Below, in pieces: positions 1 to 6,449 of a DNA stretch of 12,857 nt. The notes beneath the pieces were generated by a model. The model saw only the letters and a list, made by a program, of their open reading frames with translations. It was not told where the DNA came from and did not search any database. The stretch is from positions 1-12,857 of the forward strand of contig JBBIIE010000090.1 of assembly GCA_037446605.1 (NCBI GenBank), written 5' to 3'. The stretch is from JANXAZ01 sp037446605 (GTDB lineage Bacteria; Pseudomonadota; Alphaproteobacteria; Geminicoccales; Geminicoccaceae). Made by a program: the position numbers and the translations under genes. Position 1 is the first letter of the stretch; every line of letters starts with the position of its first letter.

Positions 1-530
1 GTCCCCGGGGGATCGAGCCGGACGGCCGTCGGAGTTCCCGGCCGCGGCGTCGAGTCGGGCGCGGAAGCGCCGGGCCCGTGCTTGGCTGGCGCACGCTGCC
101 TCCTCCTGCCGCGGGCACCGCGGCGCCGCGGCTCGACGTCTGCGCCTGCGCCAGCGGCACCCATCCACTGGCGGGACCCCGCCTCGCCGGCGCGCACAGG
201 TCGAGTCCAGCGGTGGGAGGGGCGTTCCCACCCTCGGCATGGGCTCGCTCGCGGGAGGCGGCCGGCCGGGACCGCGTGCGGCCGGCGCCCGCCTCCTCCT
301 GCACCGGGGGCCTCGGCTCGATGCTCGTGGCGACGGCGTTCGTTCGACCGCAGGCCCCGCCTCGCCGGCGCGCACGGGTCGCGCCGGCCGGTAGCAGGCG
401 TTGTCCCCGCCCGCGGCATGGGCTCGCTCGCAGGAGGTGGCCGATCGGGCCCGCCCCCGGCCGGCGCCAGCCTCCCCCGCCGCGGGCGCACGGGCTTGAC
501 GCACCTACCGACGGCGCCCATCCAGCCGCA
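1..530. repeat. Degenerate ~180 bp tandem repeat, about three copies, upstream of the HupE-like gene
   Basis: Hand alignment shows the stretch is built from roughly three diverged copies (about 1-170, 171-350 and 351-530). Copies 2 and 3 align best. GCCTCGCCGGCGCGCAC occurs at 181 and again at 359 (178 bp apart), and GGCATGGGCTCGCTCGC occurs at 236 and 415 (179 bp apart). Copy 1 matches more loosely: GTTCCC at 34 and 224, then a CTGGCGC / CCTCCTCCTGC stretch near 92-110 matching 284-302. The period is not a multiple of three, so the frame changes from copy to copy, and the implied peptides are Pro/Arg/Ala-rich. I therefore read it as non-coding although a frame stays open through it. The first copy may begin outside the window. 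No other gene is visible in these ~550 bases. Confidence 0.6.
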
Positions 531-554
531 CGCCCGCCCCGCCCAGGCCCGAAG

Positions 555-1649
555 GTGCCGCCCGCCCCGCGCGCCGTGCTGGTCCCCATCCTGCTCCTGC
601 TCGCCCGGCTGGCCCTGCCGGGCCCGGCGGCGGCGCATCCGCTCGGCACGAGCCTCGCCGAAGTCACGCCCGAGGCGACCTCCACCGGGCTCGTGCTGGC
701 ACTCGCCGCCGAGGACCTCGAGCGCGCGCTCGGCTGGCGCTTCTACGACCGCGAGGCCGGCGAGGTCCCGGAGGGAGCGCGGGCCGAGCTCGGCGCGCGG
801 CTGCGCGCCTATCTGGCCGACCGCATCGTGCTGCGCGCGGACGGGGCGCCCTGCCCGGCCGCGGCCCCGGCGATCTCGAGCCAGGGGCACACCGTCCACC
901 TGCGCACGAGCTTCGCCTGCGGCGACCGCCACGGCCGGCTCGAGCTCGAGAGCCGCCTCCTGGCCGGCACCGACCCGGGCTACGTTCAGCTCGTGCGGAT
1001 CTTCCGCGGCGACGAGATGGTCGACGTGGTGCTGCGCGAGGGCGCCGACCGGGTGCCGCTCGGGGCGCCACGCGACCCGCTCGGCGTCGCCCGCGCCTAC
1101 TTCCTGGCCGGCGTCGAGCACATCCTGGCCGGCGCCGACCATCTGGCGTTCCTCCTGGGGCTCCTGCTCTGGGCGATCCGGCCCCTGTCCGTGGTCAAGG
1201 TGGTGACCGCCTTCACCATCGCGCACTCGATCACCCTCACGCTCGGCGTGCTCGACCTCGTGCGCGTGCCGATGTCGCTGGTCGACCCGCTGGTGGCCGC
1301 GACCGTGGTCTGGGTCGCGGTCGAGAACTTCCTGTCGCGCGACGTCGACCGGCGCTGGAAGGTGACCCTGCTGCTCGGCCTCGTGCACGGCCTCGGCTTC
1401 GCGAGCGTGCTCCAGGAGCTGGGCCTGCCCGAGGCCGCGCTCGCCCCGGCACTCCTCGCCTTCAACCTCGGCGTGGAGGCCGGCCAGCTCGCGATCGTGG
1501 CCGTGGCCCTGCCGACGCTGCGCGCCGTCGACCGGCTCTGGCCGCACGCCGACGGTGTGACCGGCCGGCCGAAGGCGCTGGTCCACGGCCTCTCGGCCGG
1601 GCTGGGTGTGCTCGGCCTCTGGTGGCTCGCCGAGCGGACGATCCTTTGA
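555..1649 (+). CDS. HupE/UreJ-family membrane protein (putative metal permease or accessory protein)
   Basis: About 364 residues. It starts with a signal peptide (basic n-region, hydrophobic VLVPILLLLARLALPG, then PAAA-HPLG), followed by an extracytoplasmic domain of ~160 residues with two Cys (APCP, SFACGD). The C-terminal half is a membrane domain with about six hydrophobic segments carrying the family's His/Asp motifs: VEHILAGADHLAFLLGLLL, AHSITLTLGVLDL, LVHGLGFASVLQELGLP and FNLGVEAGQLAIV. This is the layout of the larger HupE/UreJ_2 proteins. Relatives are linked to nickel or cobalt uptake, but most members have no tested role, so substrate and function here are inference. The start is uncertain. 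GTG 555 gives the n-region an Arg; GTG 576 would remove it; no strong Shine-Dalgarno is seen at either. An open frame reaching back to 78 crosses the repeat and is probably not translated. The gene converges on thuA with 12 bp between stops. Confidence 0.85.
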   Translation: MPPAPRAVLVPILLLLARLALPGPAAAHPLGTSLAEVTPEATSTGLVLALAAEDLERALGWRFYDREAGEVPEGARAELGARLRAYLADRIVLRADGAPCPAAAPAISSQGHTVHLRTSFACGDRHGRLELESRLLAGTDPGYVQLVRIFRGDEMVDVVLREGADRVPLGAPRDPLGVARAYFLAGVEHILAGADHLAFLLGLLLWAIRPLSVVKVVTAFTIAHSITLTLGVLDLVRVPMSLVDPLVAATVVWVAVENFLSRDVDRRWKVTLLLGLVHGLGFASVLQELGLPEAALAPALLAFNLGVEAGQLAIVAVALPTLRAVDRLWPHADGVTGRPKALVHGLSAGLGVLGLWWLAERTIL

Positions 1650-1661
1650 GCGCGCTTCGGC

Positions 1662-2387
1662 TCAGGGCAGCCGCTCGATCGGCTCGCGGCGCTGGTTGTG
1701 CGGCGGCGCGCCGATCTCCCCGCACGGCGCCACCCAGCGGCAGCCGCGGGCGATCACCGCCTGCACCTCGGGGATCCGGTAGGTCGGGTAGGTCTCGTGG
1801 CCGGGGCGGAAGTAGAAGACCTTGCCGCGGCCGCGCGTCCAGGTCAGCGCCGAGCGGAACACCTCGCCCCCGGTGAACCAGGAGATCATCAGGACCTCCT
1901 CCGGTGCGGGCACCTCGAACACCTCGCCGTACATCTCCTCGCGCGGGATCTCGAGGTAGCGGCCGAGGCCCTGGCAGATCGGGTGCTCGGGCTTCACGAC
2001 CCACAGCCGCTCGGTGTCGGTGGCGACCCGCCAGTTGACCGTGCACGGCGTGCCCATGAGCCTCCGGAAGATCTTCGAGAAGTGGCCGGAATGGAGGACC
2101 ACGAGGCCCATGCCCGCGTGCACGCGCGCCGCCACGCGCTCGACCACGGCGTCCTGGACCGCGTCGTGCTGCTTGTGCCCCCACCAGACGAGCACGTCGG
2201 TGGTGGCGAGTGCGGCCTCGGACAGCCCGTGCTCCGGCTCCTCGAGGGTGGCGGTGCGCACCTCGAGCCCGTGCCCGCGCAGCGCCGGGGCGAGCACCTC
2301 GTGGATGCCCTCGGGATAGACCTCCTGCACCTCGGGATTGTGCCGCTCGTGCCAGAACTCGTTCCAAAGCGTGACGCGCACGGTCAT
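1662..2387 (-). CDS. thuA: ThuA family protein (trehalose utilization)
   Basis: This 241-residue protein resembles rhizobial ThuA along its whole length. Recognisable blocks are EPEHGLSEAAL (50-60), DVLVWWGHKQHDAV (64-77), GMGLVVLHSGHFSKIFRRLMG (92-112), EMYGEVFEVP (151-160), ISWFTGGEVFRSALTW (168-183) and VFYFRPGHETYPTY (190-203). The fold is the class I glutamine-amidotransferase-like fold. In Sinorhizobium ThuA works with the oxidoreductase ThuB in catabolism of trehalose and related disaccharides through 3-keto derivatives (established knowledge). The ATG at 2387 has GAGGAG just upstream. The Gfo/Idh/MocA gene ends 10 bp before this start, which is the thuB-thuA arrangement. thuA itself looks intact although its partner is broken, so its present role is unclear. 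A longer frame running upstream is only the antisense or off-frame reading of that partner. Confidence 0.9.
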   Translation of the reverse strand: MTVRVTLWNEFWHERHNPEVQEVYPEGIHEVLAPALRGHGLEVRTATLEEPEHGLSEAALATTDVLVWWGHKQHDAVQDAVVERVAARVHAGMGLVVLHSGHFSKIFRRLMGTPCTVNWRVATDTERLWVVKPEHPICQGLGRYLEIPREEMYGEVFEVPAPEEVLMISWFTGGEVFRSALTWTRGRGKVFYFRPGHETYPTYRIPEVQAVIARGCRWVAPCGEIGAPPHNQRREPIERLP

Positions 2388-2397
2388 CGACGGCTCC

Positions 2398-3290
2398 TCA
2401 GCGGGCGGGACGGGCGGCTGCCTCGAGCAGCTCGGCGATGCGGACGCGCTCGCCACCCCGGGCGGCGGAGCGGACCGCCGCCTCGACCATGGCGAGGCTC
2501 GCCAGATTGTCGGCGCCGGTCGGGAAGCCCGCGGGCGTCTCGCCGGTGCGGATCGCCTCGGCGAAGGCGGCGAGCGTGCCGGCCCGGTCGTGGAACGGCA
2601 GCGGTGCGAGCGGCTCGGCTGTGGCCGGGCCGCCCGGCCGGCGGATGGCGAGCCGGTCGGCCGAGAGGCGCGCCCCGGCATTGCCGCGGCAGGTCCACTC
2701 GATCTGCCCGGCCTCGGCCTCGATCACCCACTCCCCGGCCCAGGGCGTGCTCGGCCCGCGCGACAGTCAGGTGCCCCGCCAGCTCACCACGACCTCCCCC
2801 TCGAGGACCACGATCAGGGCGCCCGAGGCGTCGTGGCGGAACGGGCTGCCGGCCGGGTTCCAGCGCCGCGCGATCACTTCGACCGGCTCGCGGCCGAGCA
2901 CGAGGCGCATCAGGTCCAGATGGTGGATCACCATGTCGGCGAGCAGCGGGTCGGGGATGTCGAGGTAGCGGTGCCCCTCGGCCACCGCGTCGCGGCGGAA
3001 GTCGATCGCCACGGCGAGCGGCGCGCCGAGCGTCCGGTGGGCGACGAGCTCGGCCGCCCGCCGCGCCGCCGGGTAGTAGCGGTAGTTCTGGCTGACCGCG
3101 AGGACACGGCCGCGGGCGCGCGCGAGCTCGACGAGCGCCACGGCCTCGGCCAGTGTCTCCGTGAAGGGCTTCTCGGTCGGCACGTGCAGCCCGGCCTCCA
3201 GCGCCCCGCGGCAGACCGCGGCGTCGGCCGCGACCGCGGCGCGCGCCTCGGCGAGGCTCGCGAAGCAGGGTGCCGCGGCCACCCCCGGCT
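2398..3290 (-). pseudogene. Gfo/Idh/MocA-family oxidoreductase (ThuB-like), 5'-truncated with an internal stop
   Basis: The minus strand encodes most of an NAD(P)-dependent sugar dehydrogenase. Visible blocks are APCFASLAEARAAV, ALEAGLHVPTEKPFTETLAEAV with the EKP motif, SQNYRYYPAARRAAELV, and DPLLADMVIHHLDLMRLVLG with the substrate-site HHLD. The frame then continues through GEVVVSWRGT, TGA, LSRGPSTPWAGEW and ends at 2398. Three lesions are visible. The N-terminal Rossmann part with GxGxxG (~50 residues) is absent, and similarity stops at about 3290. About ten residues are missing after DAAVC, near 3212. A TGA at 2767-2769 lies in the unchanged frame exactly where relatives have Trp. The gene ends 10 bp before thuA, so it was probably thuB. 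With no cofactor domain a working enzyme is unlikely. A sequencing error could explain the TGA but not the missing 5' end. Confidence 0.82.
2767..2769 (-). other. Premature in-frame TGA replacing a conserved Trp codon
   Basis: The minus strand reads Val-Val-Ser-Trp-Arg-Gly-Thr-TGA-Leu-Ser-Arg-Gly-Pro-Ser-Thr-Pro-Trp-Ala-Gly-Glu-Trp with no change of frame on either side. Gfo/Idh/MocA relatives usually have Trp at this place (RG[ST]W...PGPQTPWAGEW, from memory), so a single TGG to TGA change is the simplest explanation. Confidence 0.8.
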
Positions 3291-3297
3291 CGAGGCC

Positions 3298-3456
3298 TGG
3301 CCGTTCCGCGGCTGGCGCGAGCTGATGCGCGACCCGCTCCTGTCGACCCCGCCGCGGGAGACCTTCGCCCGCCTCGTCCGGTTCCTGGCCGAGGGCGCGC
3401 CACCCGGCGGACGGACCCGGAAAGGACATCCGCGCCCGGCGGACGAAGCCGTCCTC
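3298..3456 (+). other. Coding-like fragment of unknown origin upstream of the hydrolase pseudogene
   Basis: In the same frame as the first half of the hydrolase, the plus strand reads WPFRGWRELMRDPLLSTPP followed by RETFARLVRFLAEGAPPGG and then a less protein-like stretch, KGHPRPADEAVLV. The composition of the first 40 residues looks like real protein, unlike the repetitive Arg/Pro-rich peptides of non-coding frames here. I do not recognise the family. It could be the C-terminus of a truncated upstream gene, or an N-terminal extension of the hydrolase starting at ATG 3325. It begins exactly where similarity to the minus-strand oxidoreductase stops, so it probably lies at a rearrangement junction. 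Confidence 0.35.
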
Positions 3457-4546
3457 GTGGGCGCAGGGTTCGTCGAACGGACCTTGCGGTTCGGCCCCGA
3501 GGAACGGCTCGTCGGCACGCTCACCGAGCCTTCACCACCGCGGGTCGCAGCGGACCGACCCGCGCTCTTGATCCTCGACACCGGCGCCACCCCCCGCTGC
3601 GGACCCGGGCGCGTCGCGGTCGACCTCGCGCGGACACTCGCGGCGGCGGGGATCCGGAGCCTGCGGATCGACCTCGGCGGTCTCGGCGACGGCGCGGCCG
3701 AGCCGGGTCGCGAACGCGGTCGACGTCTATCGCCGAGCCGCCCTCGCCGAGGTGCGGGCCGCCGTCGACCTTCTGGTCTCCCGAGGTGCCGGGCGGGTGG
3801 TCGCGACGGGCGTGTGCTCGGGCGCTTTCACGGCCTTCCACGCCGCCCTTGGCGATCCGCGGATCGTGGGCGCCGTGCTCGTCAACCTGCCGCGCTTCGC
3901 CTGGCGGCCGTTCCATCCGGCCGTCTTCCTCCCGACCCGCACGCTCCTGGCCCTCCTCGTCCGACCGACGAGCTGGTCCCGGGCTCTCGCGGGCCGCGGC
4001 GAACTCGTGCCCGCCGCGCGCGTGCTGATCGAACGGATCGGCGGGAAACTCGCCGGGGCACTGCCCGCACCGCTGCGACGGCTCGCGACGCTCGTCTCGA
4101 CACCGGGGCGGAGCCTCCGGGCACTGGTCGACCGCGGGTTTCGGCTGCTCTTCCTTTACGGTGCGGACGATCCCGGCTCCGCGGCGCGCGATCGGCTGCT
4201 CGGCCTCGCCGGCGAGCGTCGGTTCGCCGGCAGGGTCGAGGTCCGGGTGGTCGAGGGTGCGGGGCACACCTTCAGCGATCCGCCCGCGCGGGCTCTCCTC
4301 TTCGAGCTCGTCCGCTGCCATCTCGACCGGCTCCGGCCGGAACGACCGAGCGAATCGGAGGCCGGCCGAGCGGTGCTCGGCTCGCTCCGCCCGCCTGCAC
4401 CGATCGGCCCGGGCCCGCCGGACGAGACTCCGATCGAAGAGGCGAGAACGAGCCGCGGCCTCGGCCGAGGCCGGATCGGAGCGCCGGTGCATGGCCCGGA
4501 CGCGGCGCTTCCGGTGGAAACCGAAGCCGTCCTGGATGAAGCATGA
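3457..4546 (+). pseudogene. Alpha/beta hydrolase (serine aminopeptidase S33-like), frameshifted
   Basis: Two overlapping plus-strand frames together make one alpha/beta hydrolase. The first half carries ERTLRFGPEERLVGTLTEP, PALLILDTGATPRCGPGRVAV and AGIRSLRIDLGGLGDGAAEP. The second continues in the next frame as NAVDVYRRAALAEVRAAVDLL, with nucleophile motif GVCSGAF (Ser codon 3818-3820), acid motif LYGADDPG (Asp codons 4166-4171) and GAGHTFSD (His 4265-4267). The join is clean if one extra G near 3712 is removed, giving PGR-NAVDVYRRAAL. The pattern resembles hydrolases found in exosortase/PEP-CTERM clusters, which is a weak family guess. The last ~65 residues are low in complexity and may be read-through past a lost stop. 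The start is uncertain (GTG 3457, or ATG 3325 further out). Either the gene is broken or the assembly has a 1-base error. Confidence 0.75.
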
Positions 4547-4842
4547 ACCACGCGGCCGCATGAGAGCCGAGCCCGAAACGACGTGCAGGGGTTCACGAGG
4601 CCCCGGGGCGTTCACGTGGCGTGCGGTGCGAAGGTATGCGGCCGACGTGACGTGCCCGGCCACAGCGGGAGCCGAGCTCCGACGGACGGTCGGCGGCCGG
4701 CAGGGATGCCCGCCCTCCTGCGCGCTCGGTCATCCGTGGGGGATCGACGAGGGTGTCGCGGGGGTGGCCTTCATCGAGGCGGCGATCGAATCCTCGAGGC
4801 GCGGCGGCCGCCGGGTCGAGCCCGCGCGTCGAAGGAGCGGGG
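4547..4842. other. Intergenic stretch between the hydrolase remnant and the ABC permease
   Basis: About 300 bp with no intact gene. It holds a GTTCACG direct repeat (4591 and 4610), a 12 bp palindrome CGGCGGCCGCCG at 4802-4813, and the short oxidoreductase-like remnant described separately. No T-rich tract follows the palindrome on either strand, so I do not call a terminator for the operon that ends at 4843. Confidence 0.5.
4731..4820 (+). pseudogene. C-terminal remnant of a second Gfo/Idh/MocA-type oxidoreductase
   Basis: The plus strand reads HPWGIDEGVAGVAFIEAAIE followed by SSRRGGRRVE. This closely matches the usual last segment of many Gfo/Idh/MocA dehydrogenases, which end in a pattern like GIDEGVRGMAFIEAVVxSSxxGG. 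Upstream in this frame the sequence is not recognisable, and no stop follows in the normal place; the frame stays open into the neighbouring permease gene. I take it as a short relic of a gene otherwise deleted. It lies on the opposite strand to the ThuB-like pseudogene at 2398-3290, so it is not simply that gene's missing part. Chance similarity cannot be excluded for 30 residues. Confidence 0.5.
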
Positions 4843-5676
4843 TCAGCCGCCGGATCCGGCGCCCGGCGGGATCCGCTGGCTCACGTGCCAGGGGACCAGC
4901 AGCCGCTCGGCCAGGACGACGAGCCCGAACAGGCCGAGGCCCAGGGCGGCGAGCACGAGGATGATCGCGAAGGCGAGGTCCATGCGCAGATCGCCCGTGG
5001 CGATCTGGATGTAGTAGCCGAGCCCGGCATCGCCGCCGATCCATTCGGCGATCGTCGCCCCCACCGTGGCGTTCACCGCCGCCCCCTTGATGCCGACGAA
5101 GAGCTGCGGTGCCGCGGCCGGCAGGCGCACCCAGCGGAAGGTCCGCCAACGGCCGGCCCCGGTCGAAAGACACAGGCGGTGGAGCTCGGGCGGCAGCGAG
5201 GTGAACGCCAGGATGCCGTTCAACAGGATCGGGAAGAAGCACACCAAGAAGACGATGACGAGCTTGGGCAGATAGCCGAAGCCGAACCAGGTGACGAACA
5301 AGGGCGCGAAGGCGATCTTCGGCACCATCTCGAGGGTGACCGCGGCCGGGTAGAAGGTCCGGCGCAGCAGGGGCGAGAAGGCGACCGCGAGCGACAGCGG
5401 CACGCCCAGGCAGACGGCGAGCAGGAAGCCGCCCAAGGTCTCGCCGCCGGTGACGAGCGTGTATTCGGCGATCCGCGGCAGGTTGCGCCAGAGTTGCCAG
5501 AGTACCGCGCTCGGCGGCGGGGCGATGTAGAGCGGCACCGCGAGCAAGCGGACCGCGGCTTCCCAGGCGGCGAAGAAGCCGAGGGCGAAGAGCGGGCCGG
5601 TGGCACGGTCGAGAGCGAGGCGCAGCCGCGAGGGGGCGGGCGACACCGCGGCGAGAACCGGCTCAGAGGACGCCAT
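4843..5676 (-). CDS. ABC transporter permease, SsuC/TauC type
   Basis: This 277-residue inner-membrane protein has about six membrane segments: FALGFFAAWEAAVRLLAVPL, LGGFLLAVCLGVPLSLAVAF, the region around IAFAPLFVTWFGFG, LVIVFLVCFFPILLNGILAF, a helix after the EAA-type cytoplasmic loop (STGAGRWRTFRWVRLPAAAP), and AFAIILVLAALGLGLFGLVV. VGATIAEWIGGDAGLGYYI is typical of permeases that import sulfonates, nitrate, taurine or pyrimidine precursors. Its ATG lies inside the end of the ATPase gene (14 bp overlap), which suggests coupled translation. It is the last gene of the operon. Together with the ATPase and the binding protein it forms a complete importer. The substrate cannot be read from the sequence. 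Confidence 0.92.
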   Translation of the reverse strand: MASSEPVLAAVSPAPSRLRLALDRATGPLFALGFFAAWEAAVRLLAVPLYIAPPPSAVLWQLWRNLPRIAEYTLVTGGETLGGFLLAVCLGVPLSLAVAFSPLLRRTFYPAAVTLEMVPKIAFAPLFVTWFGFGYLPKLVIVFLVCFFPILLNGILAFTSLPPELHRLCLSTGAGRWRTFRWVRLPAAAPQLFVGIKGAAVNATVGATIAEWIGGDAGLGYYIQIATGDLRMDLAFAIILVLAALGLGLFGLVVLAERLLVPWHVSQRIPPGAGSGG

Positions 5677-6430
5677 AGCCCTGGAAGATCCGCTTGATCT
5701 CGGCGACCCGGGCGTGGAAGGGCGGGCTCTCGCAGACCTCGAGGTCGCGCGGTCGCGGCAGGTCGACCGCGAGGTCGCGGACGATGCGCCCGGGCCGAGG
5801 GGAGACCACGATCACCCGATCGGCGAGCTGAACCGCCTCGTCGATCGCGTGCGTGACGAGGATCACGGTCTTGCGGGTGCGCAGCCAGAGCGCCTCGAGG
5901 TCGGCCCGCAGCTGCTCGCGCGTCATGGCGTCGAGCGCCCCGAGCGGCTCGTCCATGAGCACGAGGGGCGGGTCGTGGACGAGGGCGCGGCAGAAGGCGG
6001 CACGTTGTTGCATGCCGCCCGAGAGCTCCCAGGGGCGACGGTCGAGGAACGCCTCGAGGCCGACCGAGCGCAAGAGCTCACGTGCGTGCGGCTCCAGGGC
6101 GCGGCGGTCGAGCCCGCGCAGATCGGCCTGGAGGAGCACGTTGCCGAGCACGTCGCGCCAATCGACGAGCACCGGCGACTGGAAGACGATGCCGATCTCG
6201 GTCTGCGGACCGCGAACCGCGCGGCCGTCGATCGTGATCCGCCCGGCCGTCGGCGCCTCGAGCCCGGCGATCATGGCGAGGAGCGTGCTCTTGCCACAGC
6301 CCGAGGGACCCAAGAGCGCGACGAACGAGCCGGGCTCGATCGAGAGATCGATCGGTCCCAAGGCATGGACCGGCGCGGGCGGGCCCGGAAAGACCTTGGC
6401 CGCGCCCTCGATCGCGACCGCGACCGACAC
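5663..6430 (-). CDS. ABC transporter ATP-binding protein, SsuB/TauB type
   Basis: This 255-residue nucleotide-binding subunit has all core motifs: Walker A GPSGCGKST (41-49), Q-loop VFQSPVLVDWR (Gln84), signature LSGGMQQR (136-143), Walker B LVLMDEPLGALD (156-167) and switch His in LVTHAIDEA (His194). The family hallmarks around the Q-loop and the tail SPRPGRIVRDLAVDLPRPRD fit the nitrate/sulfonate/taurine class. It drives import through the permease encoded next. The start is GTG 6430, 19 bp after the binding-protein stop, with a G-rich upstream stretch rather than a clear GGAGG. Its 3' end overlaps the permease start by 14 bp. Confidence 0.94.
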   Translation of the reverse strand: MSVAVAIEGAAKVFPGPPAPVHALGPIDLSIEPGSFVALLGPSGCGKSTLLAMIAGLEAPTAGRITIDGRAVRGPQTEIGIVFQSPVLVDWRDVLGNVLLQADLRGLDRRALEPHARELLRSVGLEAFLDRRPWELSGGMQQRAAFCRALVHDPPLVLMDEPLGALDAMTREQLRADLEALWLRTRKTVILVTHAIDEAVQLADRVIVVSPRPGRIVRDLAVDLPRPRDLEVCESPPFHARVAEIKRIFQGYGVL

Positions 6431-6449
6431 GGCGCCCGCCCCGCTCGTC

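Noticed and set aside
150..530. Cobalamin riboswitch ahead of the HupE-like gene
   Set aside because: Such switches often precede HupE/UreJ genes, but I could not find the conserved core or the B12-box sequence on either strand; a covariance search would settle it.
78..554. Open frame extending the HupE-like protein by ~160 residues
   Set aside because: The stretch is a tandem repeat with a period not divisible by three, its peptide is Pro/Arg/Ala-rich without family similarity, and a signal peptide begins only after 555.
1646..1664. Bidirectional terminator between hupE-like and thuA genes
   Set aside because: TGAGC / GCTCA forms only a 5 bp stem holding both stop codons, and there is no T-tract on either side.
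2398..3290. UGA read as Trp (alternative genetic code) or as selenocysteine
   Set aside because: TGA is the normal stop of the other genes here, including precise GTGA/ATGA overlaps, and the same gene has further lesions.
4802..4813. Palindrome CGGCGGCCGCCG as terminator of the importer operon
   Set aside because: Self-complementary but lacking a loop and a following T-tract; such palindromes are expected in DNA this GC-rich.
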